64,000 nucleotides of DNA from Saccharum officinarum. Lineage: Eukaryota > Streptophyta > Magnoliopsida > Poales > Poaceae. Positions 1-11,264 of the stretch are shown here, one piece after another. Each line of letters opens with the position of its first letter. The stretch's first letter is position 1. The notes beneath the pieces were generated by a model. The model made no database searches. It was not told the DNA's origin and saw only the letters and a program-made list of their open reading frames with translations. Both the position numbers and the translations under genes were made by a program. The stretch covers positions 36,377,335 through 36,441,334 of the forward strand of contig CM036191.1 in the NCBI GenBank assembly GCA_020631735.1, written 5' to 3'.

Positions 1-988
1 AAGGCAGATCAAGGCGTTGCAGTGGCGACAACCTCCACCTTAGTTGGTCGTGGCAGCAACAGCAAGACGGCAGCCCAATCCCCTTGGTCGTAGCAACGGG
101 TTTGTTTCTTCCCCAATCACCTATACTTAGTTTGTTTGCCAATCTCCTGCTATATAGTTCTTCCCAATCGTTAGCTGATGTGTCCGTTTCTTCCCCTGTC
201 ACCTGCTATATAATTTCGTAGTGTGGCCAGAATATGCAAGCTTTTGACTCCTGGATAAGTAGATAGATAAAGTGGTCAGAATATGAATTGCAATCACCTG
301 CTGAATAAGTTTCATTGCTAATTTCCCTGTAACTAAGTGCATGTCTATTTGCTCAAACTGTGCTGCAAGAAAAAATATAGCACCTACATTCTGTTATCAA
401 TAAGCGCTCTCTGTTATGATCCTGACAGCACAAATCATGAACTACTGCTGTCATTTGATAATTTTCAGTTTACCAAACCAAGTGCTACCTTGTTTTTCAG
501 ATTTTGAAAACAGAGAGCATGCATCTGTAATGGTTGTGTGAACTCACTTTGAATTATGTATCAACTATGTGGTTTCTATTAGGCATGATAGGCATTAAGC
601 ATCTGATAGGTTTCTGTTAGGCATGATAACTGGACAAACTGCTAAAGTGTTTCAGAGAAGTAGAGCAGTCTTGAATTGTTCCTACTGAAAGCACTATGAC
701 TTTGATGTTGCTTGGTAGTGTTCAGTTTCATATAAATAGGCAACTGAATTAGCACTATGTAACTTATGTGCACCATTTTGAAACTTAATGGCTTTGTGAA
801 CTATTTTTTTGCAGGGATAAAGATTATGTGGCCATGAAGTGTTTCATGTGGTGTTCATATGCTGAACTAGATGTAAACCACTGAACCTTGAGAAAGTGGT
901 GTTCATCTATATTGTGGTCACCAAATTGAGATGATTATCAACTGTTATGCTTCACCTGAACTGTACACTGTCTATAACAAATTGATGA
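1..988. other. Unrecognised AT-rich DNA upstream of the F-box-like fragment
   Basis: I see no long open frame and no transposon end here. The first 100 bases are GC-richer (CAACCTCCACC-like words), then the sequence becomes AT-rich and intron-like, with a T-rich tract followed by GCAGG near 810-816 that could be a splice acceptor. It may be intron or 5' sequence of the gene fragment at 989-1225, but no joined exon could be shown. Confidence 0.3.
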
Positions 989-1225
989 ATGGACGACACC
1001 TACTGCTACGATCTTAAGGCGTTCATGTTGCTAGCCCCAGGGCTGGAGGAATTTATGGTCTCGAATCAGCCATATTTGAAGGTTTATTCTGGTGGAGACC
1101 TGCCGTGTGTGGCGAACCTCAAGATTGGCCTGTGGTCACATGGCTACTACGATTACGATGACATGAACACTAAGCTTTTACCTCATTCAGCGTTGCAGGT
1201 TCACCCGAAGTGCCTAGCTTGTTGA
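989..1225 (+). pseudogene. F-box/FBD-LRR-like exon fragment (tentative)
   Basis: An open frame of 78 codons ends in TGA. Its middle reads APGLEEFMVS and, further on, LPCVANLKIGLW. This resembles the leucine-rich part of grass F-box/FBD proteins, where an AP-x-LE motif is followed by hydrophobic strands. Such proteins act as substrate adaptors of SCF ubiquitin ligases. No F-box (a leucine/proline-rich helix near the N-terminus) is visible in the window, so this is at best an internal or 3' exon of a gene that begins outside or is truncated. The ATG at 989 need not be a true start. The word GCAGGTTCACC near the end of the frame could be a splice site. The family assignment rests on a short motif only and an unrelated origin is possible. 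Confidence 0.35.
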
Positions 1226-2056
1226 GCGTCTTGAAATTCCACAGGTACGCGTATACATGCATGATAACATATGTCATGACAGTGGCCTACAAACTCATCC
1301 CAAACAAATAAAACACTACAAGGAACGAAGCAAATGTAAACCAGCCCGGCCATATGAATCTTTGTTTGATTTTGTCCTTTAGAGGGGGCGATCAGGTTCT
1401 TTGATGCCTCATCTGCCATATAGCTATATGTCACATACTCATATTTGAACCATTGATCTACCCATAAGAAATAAAGATTTCTACCGCTAAACTGTGGATG
1501 TAATTTTGATTAGAAATTTTATTAAAAGCTGGATTAGCCGAAGGTTCAACGAATAAAAAATGTGAATCGAAATATTAAGTAGGTTTTTGTCTAATCCAAT
1601 TTAAATAAATGTATATCTGCAATTTCCTGATTAGGACTAGCATGTGAAAAATCTGAAGAGATCTTCCGTCATAATCATCAGAGGACAGATCAATCCTTGA
1701 CATGTTGGCAATAACTCCTTGCCGACTTTAATCATACATGAAATTACATATTTTTGTGGGTCCTGAAAGGTCACGAAACTCGATATTTAACTAAAGCAAC
1801 ACATGAATAGAATAAAAATAAAAGTTATTGTTTATTTACATCTAGATATTTATGTGCTCTGCAATAGGAGAAAAAATCTATCAAAATTATATTTTAATTT
1901 GATAGAGGCTTAGTATTGTCATATTGTCGCCGGCATTTACTTATATTATGGATGTCATGGTCATAACAAAATAAATTATAGCCTTCAAGTTTTATAGAGT
2001 GAAACATAAATAATATGTATATCGGTCCTATTGTTGTCTTTTTATGAACATGTTAG
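1226..2056. other. AT-rich intergenic DNA, no gene seen
   Basis: No frame of more than about 60 codons has gene-like composition, and no terminal repeats were found. The tail of this stretch runs into the first Helitron-like 3' end near 2066-2094. Confidence 0.4.
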
Positions 2057-2065
2057 TTGTTTCTC

Positions 2066-2094
2066 CCGTCGCAATGCACGGGCATGTTTGCTAT
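2066..2094 (+). mobile_element. 3' terminus of an upstream Helitron-like element
   Basis: The word CCCGTCGCAATGCACGGG can fold as a short stem. It is followed by CATGTTTG and then CTAT. This is the layout of a Helitron 3' end (hairpin, about 8-10 nt, CTRR) with the last base changed from the CTAG seen at sister elements in this window. The 5' end of this element was not found. Its tail directly abuts the 5' end of the next element, a tail-to-head arrangement. Confidence 0.4.
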
Positions 2095-3153
2095 TATACC
2101 TAATAAAGAGACAAAATTTCCGGCTATTTTTTTCGTCCATCCATTTTTTTCGTCCACCTCTCGTAACTACCGGTAGTCGAGTGTTTCTTTCGTCTCAATT
2201 TATACGGCCCTAGATAATTAGGACAAATAGATCTCCCCGAGCTTGAATAAACTAAATAGGAATATGAATCCTAATTCAAATAAAAAATAAACTAGACAAA
2301 ATCTTATTTCACCCCGTTAAATGTTTCTTATTTCACCCCGTTAAATATTTCGTGCCTGGCTAGATTTCCTTAGGTTTCCATTTTTTTTTCCTATACTAGC
2401 AAATATGCCCGTACGTTGCAACGGGAAAAAAATCAAACGTTTATAAAGTGACAATAAGATTGATACATATTACTTAAGTTTAACCATTATATAAATTTAA
2501 AGCTAATGTTGACAATATAATGTGATAATGTACTATTGATCCTATATCGAATAAAATACAAACTTGATTTTTTTCTTCTATCATAAAGCACACAAATATT
2601 TAGAACATAAAAATAAATATATCATAACTTTAATTTTTATTATCCATATGTTACTATAGTTAAATATCGAGTTCTATCATTACAAAAATCTGTAATTTTA
2701 ATCTATGATTAAAGCCAACAGCAACAGTTAGCCCTCATCAGGGATTATGAAGTTACATTAATTATTTAGGCTAGATGAGATAACAAACTGCTCAACATTT
2801 TAGCTCACGGTTTAATTACTTGAACTATCAACTAATCTATGTTTTAATAAAAAGAAGTTTTATTTCTTATTAAAATTACATCAATACAATTGAAATCTTT
2901 ATTTACTTAGGGATAGGAGAGGATCAATCGTTCACATACCTATAATATATCATGTTTATTATTTGTTTTTTACTGTGAAAAGAAAAACTCACCTGAGCGG
3001 ATGAGCGGAGGCCGGAAACAAAAAAAATCCTAAGCAAAAAAGAAAAACAGATAGGATTTGCCAAAAAAAAAAGGATGGAAACAGAAGAGAACGCAGACGA
3101 ACGAATAGACGCAACCAAAAGACAAAAATAAATCCAAGAATCAAACGGAATTT

Positions 3154-3940
3154 TCAACACAAAAATCGAATGTAGCCGAGACGCGTTCCACTTCGTACCG
3201 GATGCCCGTTTCTCTTCCCGATCACGTCACAGACGTTGCCGCCGTCTTCATGTCGAGCACAACAAAGACACCATGAAACAGCAAGAACACAACGCCGCTC
3301 CTCTGATCGCCGACGCCGAGGCTCTCCAAGCTCGAGCCGATGATCCATCCATGGCTTCTGCCCCAGCAGCGGCCACCACTTCGCCATCATATGTCGACGA
3401 TCTCCACGTCCTGCGCCTAGGAGCCTCCTAATGACAGAACCCGGCGAGACGGACACCGTGTGCTGGTCCGTGGCGACGAAGCTCAGCTTCCTGCCCGGCG
3501 ATGACGCTAGCTGGGATGGCGACGATCTAGACCCTCTCCGCGTGCTAGCGCGCTGGTGGTCCTCGGGGATGTGGACTAAGCCCACGTCGGCCGCGTTCAT
3601 GTCGTAGTTCAAGATGTATTCGCCGATGTCGTCTTCGCTCAGCAAGCAGGCGCCGCCAGACGTGTATGAGTCAGTTAATGACGCCGCCGCCGACGGCCGT
3701 GGCGTAGTTGTCTCTGTCCCGGCTCCTGCACCACCGAGGGCACGGGTGGTCGTTGGTGATCTTGACGGGCCTCCATTGGGCGCCACCGCCGTTGTCCGAG
3801 TCCGACGACGACACAGTCTGCACCCTAATGCGCGCTGACGTGCAGTCCAGGTTCCTACCCATGTCCGCGTCGAGCAGCATGAAGGAACAACCGATGTCAT
3901 CGTCGGCGGTGAGCAGGGCGCAGTAGTTTATGAGCACGAC
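3154..3940 (-). pseudogene. GC-rich gene-like scrap carried by H1
   Basis: A GC-rich island sits in AT-rich Helitron DNA. A minus-strand frame of 248 codons covers 3154-3900, and another minus frame (3671-3937) begins MLINYCALLTADDDIG. The longer frame contains SEDDIGEYILNYDMNAADVG, which has the composition of a real exon, but the flanking residues are arginine-rich, as expected of reading in a wrong frame. The coding signal therefore seems to switch frame, which fits one or more captured exons with decay. I do not recognise the parent gene. Capture of host exons is typical of plant Helitrons. Confidence 0.35.
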
Positions 3941-5202
3941 GACGCGAGTTATATCTTCACGTAGACACGCACCTTCTCCTGTTTAATTGGTGTTCTACTG
4001 TTTTTTTGTTCCGTGTCCGTTCGCACCCTGTCCACCTTTTTGAATCTCAATCGGAGAAGGGCAATCATATATGGACTTCCCTGGCCTCCCGGTGGTGGCG
4101 TGCAAAGGCTGGACTATAAAGATGGACAAGCGTACACGTGTTAGGACAAGCCTTCCGTTTCACCGCAAACGGAATTAGTTTTGTATAAAGTGTGTGTTAG
4201 TTAGAGAAGGTCAGACCAAAATAATGGTACCAAAAAAGAGAAGAAAATTTTACCTCTTTATATATACTAGCAAAAGTGCCCGTGCGATACAACGGGATGA
4301 AATAAATCCTTCTATACTTTAGAATTATAAGAAAAAACATTTATTTGCTTAAATATATAATTGTACAGTCTGTTCACTGAATTTAAAAAGACATGCTTAA
4401 TTACGTAGTATTCTCTCTTTAAGCACTAAAATGCTTAAGCACCTTGCATTATACATGACCTAAGCTCAGAGCCAAATTGCAAACAGGAGTGAATGTAACT
4501 ACCAATACATCAATTTCCATCCACGAGGTATTTCATATTAGTATTTAGTAAGTATGCTTCCAGTATATAGAAAATAGAATTCCATCGAGATAAGTGCAAT
4601 GACAAGATAGGCCAAGGCGCAGAAATATAATCACAATCATTGGTAACTTCAGAAACAAAAGGGCAATAACTTATCTTATTTCAAAGGATACAGATTAGTC
4701 ACTACGCAGACAAAAAGGGTGGATACACAAGCAATGCTGCAGGTGACCTGCTACTGCACATAATTTATGTCCACTTATTTTGCTTCCTTTCTATAACCAT
4801 GGTTGTTCACACACATTGTGCACTGAGATCAGCAGCTTGGAATTAGAATTTCTGCGATTAAACTGTACCTACCCATGTTGCAAGAATTAACACATTTCTT
4901 AAAAGAATGATATGTGACACTTTAATGAAATAGGTGCGGGCAACACCTCGGCAAGCTCACTTTTGATCAACAATTCATGTCGCCTTTGTAATGAATCCTT
5001 CTTGCTCTCAGATACAATTTGCATGCCTAAAGCCATTGGAATCGCCATCAATCACACAATCTACTTTATTTTCCAATATAACTTCCGTAGCACTCTCTGA
5101 TATCTCACCCTGAACCAGAAACATCAACTATTTAGGTCTTAGGATGTGTTTGTCTATAGAATACTTGGACATAAAAGAGTAGTTAACTTGCCTCTATTGA
5201 AC

Positions 5203-5312
5203 TAAGAGAAGGCACATTGTAGTTCAGACAAGCCAGATCATCCGGAGAAAGATAGCGTAAGAGAAGGCATATTGTAGTTCAGACAAGCCAGATCATCCGG
5301 AGAAAGATAGCG
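5203..5312. repeat. Two tandem copies of a 55-bp unit
   Basis: The unit runs 5203-5257 and again 5258-5312, starting TAAGAGAAGGCA and ending AGAAAGATAGCG. The two copies differ at one position (CACATT versus CATATT), so the duplication is recent relative to the surrounding sequence. Confidence 0.85.
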
Positions 5313-6290
5313 TGGGCAAAGAGGGTGAAGTAGTTGCAGTAATGGTCGTTTCCCATTCTGTTCCAGCAAATAGATCAGTTACTAAAGTTTTAAGTGCACA
5401 AGTTTACAAAACATGAAATAAAAATAAACTATTCAAATAAAGGGAAACTGATTTGGCAGCTCTTGAATCACAATCTACCAGGTCAAAGATAAACTGTTAG
5501 TGTCGTCCATTTCTGACTGCTTGCAACAAGAGGAATGATTCTCTCAGAAAGCAGACTGTAGGTGCTAATCAACCCTAGAAACAAGCTTTGTGTCATCAAC
5601 AATGCAGATAATGCAGATAAGGAACTGGATAAAAAAAGAGTTGTGTTAGCAGAGGACGACTGAGGGTAAAACCAAACCATTTGCAAGAACAAACTTGAAT
5701 CTTGTCTAGAAAAGGGAGAAACGCTTCACCGGTCACAATATTTCATAGTTTAAGAGCAAAAGAATTGTAAATAAATACAGTCATTACTGACAAGACATCC
5801 AAAATCACTTAGAGCAAGCTTCATGTGCCCCTTCAACTTTTAATAATCTTCTTCCTGTCCTGAAATACATTCCCGTGTCCATTTTGTCTTGTTAATGAAG
5901 ATAGTACATATAGCAGAAAATAAATACGCAATAAGGAGTAGTCGGTACAGTGTAGTGCATAATCCAATTTACAAAGACAACAACACAAAATTTACAAAAC
6001 TAAAGCAGCACTGAATAAAACAACAGTGGATAGTAGTGGAGAAAATGTGATTGACCTGGAGTTAACATATAATTAGAACCTGTACAGACAAACCTTTGCA
6101 CTGCCATGCTTGAGGCAACTAATTCCTAGTTTTAAGTAAACTGAATCACAGATAGATCAGGCCATGGGAAGGTTCAGTTGCACTGCAAGACAGAACATTG
6201 AAAGACACTGTCCATGGGAAATTCCAAGCATCGGCTCAATATTGAAAGGATCCATATTCTGTAAAACAATAAAAAAAACTAAAATTAGTA

Positions 6291-6982
6291 GAATGTAAAA
6301 ATAAGAGATAATGCAATTATAGCTCTAAACTTCAAACAAATAACAGCTCCAATCTGAATGGAGTAAACTTATATCAATTAGCCAATAATATCCGGTATGA
6401 CTTTTAGATTAACAATCCATCATAGTAGTTCATCTAATGTAAATCAAAGTTAATAATAGATCTATGTTCTCAAAATACAACTGTTCTGAATTTATCTGAA
6501 TAGAATACACAGAATGTAAAAATAAGAGATAATGCGATATAGCTCTAAACTTAAAACAAATATTTCAGCTCCAATCTGAATGGAGTAAACACACATCAAT
6601 TAGCCAATAATATCCAATTTGACTTGTAAATTAACCACCCATAATAGTATTTCATCTAATGTAAATCAAAGTTAATAATAGATCTATGTTCTCGTAATTC
6701 ATCTAATGTAAATCAAAGTTAATAATAGATCTATGTTCTCAAAATACAACTGTTCTGAATTTATCTGAATGGAATACACAGAATGTAAAAATAAGAGATA
6801 ATGCAATATAGCTCTAAACTTAAAACAAATATTTCAGCTCCAATCTGAATGGAGTAAACACATATCAATTAGCCAATAATATCCAATTTGACTTGTAAAT
6901 TAACCACCCATAATAGTATTTCATATAATGTAAATCAAAGTTAATAATAGATCTATATTCTCAGAATACAACAGTTCTGAAT
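6291..6982. repeat. Three tandem copies of a 200-270 bp AT-rich unit
   Basis: Units begin at about 6290, 6511 and 6780 with AGAATGTAAAAATAAGAG and each includes CAATCTGAATGGAGTAAAC and AATAATAGATCTATG. The middle unit is longer because it holds an extra copy of the word ATCTAATGTAAATCAAAG and its neighbours (near 6653 and 6700). The array lies within Helitron H2. Confidence 0.8.
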
Positions 6983-7289
6983 GGTTCTCCACACGACACG
7001 GGACACGTAGTGCTGACAGCCTGACATGGCATGCATGGTGGGGCAGTATGTATATGCAGAATTATACAGAGCAACACGTAATACATACTGCAGCGTCTGG
7101 CCGTCAGAACAATCGAAGCCAATTCTTCTCTGCTCGGCGAGATCAGCTACTTGTTCTGCCTGGCGAGGCGCTTCTCTACTCAGCGAGATCAACTATTGTT
7201 CTGCTTGTTCATGATATCCCAATGGCACCTTTTGGTTTTATATATAAGATCCAACCGAACAAAAAAGCAAAAGAAATTCGTGTAGAACG

Positions 7290-7960
7290 TGGAGTTCGTA
7301 ACATACCATAGATGTGATGTTCGGTTGGATTCCAATCCGATTCGATCCGATTGTGACTCCATCGACCAACACGGCGGCACCGGCAACTCGGAAGAACTTC
7401 GCAGGTGGGTTGTGGGTGGCAGGGATGGGAGGGAGGGCGGATGTGGCCGCTCCGGTTGGTCTGGGTTCCCGCAGGGAAACGCCCTGGAGGCCTACAATGG
7501 CCGGGACAGGCAGCCGGCCGGCTGGCTGTGGCCGCGCTGGGCAGCCTTGGTTACCGACGGAGCTAGCCTGGGTGGCCGCGTATGCCGCCCTAGATCTAAA
7601 CGACGAGGAGACGCTCCTCCGGCGTGCACCCGTGTCGCCGTCCATCTCCCGGTGAGGAGGCACTCCTCCGGCCTGCGACCGCGCTGTCATCATCTCCCAT
7701 GTCGGCAGGCGGCAGCCTGCGACGTCCGGAACATGTCGGCGAGCGGCCTGCTGTGGTGGCGCTCGGCGGAGCTGTCCTGGTTGGCCGCCGGTAGGGCGCT
7801 AGGCGAAGCTGTCCTGGCTGACCGCCGGTAGCGACGTCAGCGTTGCTGAATGGAAGCATCGGTGGTGCGGTTGAGAATCGATGCGGCATCTGCGGCACGT
7901 GAGGGAAACGACGCGGCATCGGCGTGAGGAGAGTCGATGTCTGTGGGCTGCGCTGCATGT
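7290..7960. other. GC-rich scrap inside H2, origin unknown
   Basis: This island is very GC-rich next to 40%-GC DNA. All three plus frames and two minus frames stay open for 100 or more codons, which reflects GC content rather than coding. No motif was recognised. It is likely a captured promoter or exon fragment of a host gene, carried by Helitron H2. Confidence 0.3.
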
Positions 7961-9658
7961 GAGCGAATGGGCCGGACCAAGTGAGTGGAGCGGGACAGTT
8001 GGGCCGAATTGAATGGGCTGGACGAAAAAAAAACGTCTGAAATTTTGCCTCTTTATTATTAGGTAAAGATATATAAAAGTTCTATTTAGAGTACTCAAGA
8101 TCTGAGTAATCTATTTAGATTAGAATTCCTACTTCATATTGGTCTAGACGCAAGCTATTCTAACTCGTATGAGTACGGATTATATATATAAGTCCGAACA
8201 AAAGAATCTCTTCATCATTTAGTAGTTAAAGGAGGACGGACCAAACAAATGGATGGACGAAAAAAAGAGACTGAAATTTTGTCTCCTTATATATAGATAC
8301 GTAGCAGGCGATAGGGTTTCCTTTTTCTTTTTGTTTTTTCTCCGTATAAGCCCCAAGTTTGTTTTCAGTATATTTTTTTTATCTCTTTCTAGTCTTTTAC
8401 CTGTACGTATCTTGGTCGATCCTGTTTTTTTTTTTCCGGGCGATCCTGTTTTTTTTTCTCTGCTCGGTCCGATCTAGGCAACCAGCATCTCGGCATTCTG
8501 GCCTCTGCTCTCCAATGGTTTATTTTTTTTTTCTTATATAATCTTATTTTATTTACTTTCTACATAGCAAAATTCCTCTTTCAACATGGCTTTTTACTTC
8601 CCACGATATAATACGTCCACTGTATTGCATTGATGCTCGCAATCTAAAGTTTGTGCCCAGCAAAGAGACCTGTCCTACCACGATTCGTTGGTGTTGGTGT
8701 TGGTGCCTAGCCAGAGACCGAGTCCTCCTCCAGGTGTATTAGCTTAGAATCAATCAATAATAAGTAAAACAATCCAAATCACATCACACCAAAAAGAAAA
8801 AAAAAAGGAGAAGCGAGCAAACTGCACGGCTAAGAAGAGAGAGGAAACGCTAGCACCTGCGCCGGTTCTTGTGCTAGGCATGCCAGCCGTGCACATACAT
8901 GCTCGACGAGTTAGAATAATGTTGGTTACTCGCCAAAAAAAAGAATAATGATATGTTCGGCTTATCTTAAAGCAAACCATGCATTTGAGGTACTGCTGCC
9001 AGGTTGAGATACAAAAAATATTGTAGGTATCGTGCTTTTCAGCGGCTGCAGCCTTGGCAAGAAGCCATTGGTGCACTAGCATTGAACGTCCCGAGCTCAC
9101 TGTAGTCGTCACAAGCACTGCGCCAACCATACATTTCTTCTTCAACAAAAACAACGATCAAATTGAAAGCTCATCCGGACTAGGTATGCTCTTTTTTTTT
9201 TTCTTTCACGTGTCCCTGTTTGAACTAGTTTCGTCTGTTCTTTTTCCAAGCTTTATAAGAATCCACTTCAATCGTCAGTTTTTAACTTTCTGTTCTAATT
9301 TAGTCATTTTCATAAATATCAATAATAATATAATAATATTATATGCCTTTAAGCCATTGACCTCTTCTTTAAGAAATATATTTTTTTCATCACCAAACTA
9401 TTACAGTTCTAATTAGAAATAAAACATATCTTATTGTTACAACCTTGCTCAGTCGATATGGTTTAATCAATCAAACTGTGGACTGAAATATGAAGTTAGT
9501 TGTTTAGTTTAGTCTAACAAATATCTTTTCAAGCACAATTCTAGACGAAATTTTATACAAAGAGTAAAATATAAAGAGATATGTATTATTTCGGTCCATG
9601 TTTTCTTAAATGTTTGGTACTTATTTTTTTCGTTACAACGCACGGACATATTTGCTAG

Positions 9659-10539
9659 TTATGGAAAAACCTGAGAGCTAGCGCCACGTTCTTGACCAAA
9701 GTTCTCACAAATTTGTGTAGCAACGCAACCAAACCAAGAGTTCAAACAAAATTTGTAGTACATACTATGCCAAGATGACATGCGAAAGGATCTCATTGAA
9801 CTTTAATCTTGTTTAGACTTGCAAATTCAATTGCCAAACTCGCAAAAACGCAATGAATCGAGCCTGAATTGATCAATGCTAATGTTCCTACTGAAACCAT
9901 GGAAGTCGGCAGAACTCTGGACCTCGATTTCTCTCGATCCAACGATCGAACGACCACAGTGCTTAAATCAATTTCGTAGCCCTGTGTAACAGTAAAAACT
10001 TAGGTATTGTTTGCTTCGGCAATGGTAACGACAACGGTAATGCAACTGAAAGAGCGATCTGTTTGGATGGCTCTTAATTGCATATTTGCATGCGGGCATC
10101 TGGGGAGCGGCGGCGTATATCGCCTGGTGGAGAGCGGTAACCAAATTGCATGAGCCCGTATCAGTTCACGGTGTGATCGATTGCGGCTCTATATATCTAA
10201 CCAAACGCCGACCAAGGAAATCTACGAGCAAAAATACGTGTGAACTGATTACTGAAATCGAATCAGAAGGGGCCCCGAGCAGATCTATATATATATTGTT
10301 GGTTTGTTTGTTTGTTTTTGTCCGAGCCGACGGAGAGTGAAATTGTCACTGTTCCAATAGCATTTAAATATTGGGCCGCGTGTACAACGTGAAAACGATA
10401 CTTGAAATAGATTCGTCCTGACCTTGGATATTATTATATTGTCAGTGCACAGTGCTCCACGTAAATCATGCATGGCCTAATCAACACGAAGGACTAGTGT
10501 CACAAATTGCTTTTAATGTACTTATTAGATGGAGGACGT
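9659..10539. other. Intergenic DNA upstream of the P450
   Basis: No gene was seen. Around 10005-10210 there is a possible short element, with AGGTATTGTTTGCTTCGGC at one side and a related AACCAAACGCCGACC at the other, but no clear target duplication was found, so it is not called. Confidence 0.3.
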
Positions 10540-11130
10540 TATCGCGTGACGGGTAGCGCGTTTCGGGAACACACGACCTGTCTCAACCTCCCATACGTCC
10601 CCTCTCCCCCTCTCCTGTCCCTTTCTCTTCCTCCCCGCGCCCCTCCTCCACCCCGTCCCTCGTCGTCGAGCACCCCGCACTCATCCTCGAACTCGCCTTC
10701 CTCCTCGTCCTCACCCCCGCCGCCAGCCACCGTCCCACCGTGGCACGCTAGGGTTTGCCGGAGTCCAGTGAACCCTAGCAAGCGCGCCCACAGTGAACAC
10801 CTTCTTCCCCTCCCCCATCTCGCGATGGCAAGCTCCAGCCGCGGCGACCTCCTTCTGGCCATGGTGCCCCCGCCTCCCTAGCCTGGCCGCTTCGTTCCAC
10901 CACCACTAGGGCCCTAAACTGCCTGGCCTTCTTTTCCACCGCATGGCTGACCTGTCTCCCTAGGGCCCCTTCCTTCTAAACACGCCAGAGTTAGCTTCTT
11001 CTCCCTCTCCAGCGTGGGAACCCGTGCGGGCGCGGGGTGGTGGGGCGAGCCGGGCGTGTGGGAGAGGGAAAGGGAGAGGGTCGCACCGTCCGCGTGGAGC
11101 GTGACGGTCACATGATTGCTTTTGCGTACT
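10540..11130. other. GC/pyrimidine-rich block upstream of the P450
   Basis: A C/T-rich run (10590-10730) is followed by ACCGTCCCACCGTGGC, ATGGCAAGCTCC and three stretches reading like 5'-leader sequence. The short frame from 10826 stops after 18 codons. It looks like the 5' region of some gene or retroelement but has no body. It lies just outside the duplicated block, which begins at 11135, so it is present only once. Confidence 0.3.
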
Positions 11131-11202
11131 TAGATTGTACTACTACACACGTGTTTAGAGTTAAGCTAGGGTTAGAACTGCACCGCACACACAAATAAAT
11201 AT

Positions 11203-11212
11203 CTATAAATAT
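11203..11212 (+). promoter_or_regulatory. TATA box of the P450 gene
   Basis: The word CTATAAATAT lies about 55-60 bases before the ATG at 11265, the right distance for transcription to start near 11235 with a short leader. The leader is rich in CACACA repeats. The same site exists in copy 2 at 32633-32642. Confidence 0.6.
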
Positions 11213-11264
11213 CTTGCCGTGCTAGCTAGCTCAATTAACACCACACACACTGACACACGACAGG

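Larger units (their letters stand above)
4267..8069 (-). mobile_element. Innermost Helitron-like element H2 (3.8 kb)
   Basis: The minus-strand 5' end is TCTTTACCTAATAATAAAG (from 8069) followed by AGGCAAAATTTC. The 3' end has CCCGTTGTATCGCACGGG, then CACTTTTG and CTAG (4267-4270). The base before TC is A and the base after CTAG is T. The body contains a 55-bp tandem duplication, a 220-270 bp triplicated block and a GC-rich scrap at 7290-7960. No helicase coding was seen. It lies inside H1, so it inserted later. Confidence 0.5.
2396..8297 (-). mobile_element. Nested Helitron-like element H1
   Basis: On the minus strand the element starts TCTATATATAAGG (5' end at 8297) and ends in a hairpin, CCCGTTGCAACGTACGGG, then CATATTTG and CTAG (2396-2399). 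The flanking host bases are A before TC and T after CTAG, the normal Helitron target. Its 3' region shares words with the Helitron at 27988-29166, and its 5' region (8100-8297, including CCAAACAAATGGATGGAC) matches the same element. The interior is split by H2. It carries a GC-rich gene-like scrap at 3160-3940. Confidence 0.5.
2095..9658 (+). mobile_element. Outer Helitron-like element H0, interrupted by two others
   Basis: The 5' part (TATACCTAATAAAGAGAC near 2096, then CAAAATTTC) matches, in plus orientation, the 5' ends of the other Helitron-like elements in this window. The 3' end is a hairpin-like stretch (CGTTACAACGCACGG) followed by CATATTTG, CTAG at 9655-9658 and then T, as expected for insertion between A and T. 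The body would be 2095-2395 plus 8298-9658, with H1 inserted between. The initial TC is degenerate. No Rep/helicase coding sequence was seen, so the element is non-autonomous. The pairing of these two ends is inferred. Confidence 0.45.

Noticed and set aside
10005..10210. Possible MITE with TTGTTTGCTTCGGC and CCAAACGCCGA ends
   Set aside because: The inverted match is weak and I could not find a target duplication or an empty site.
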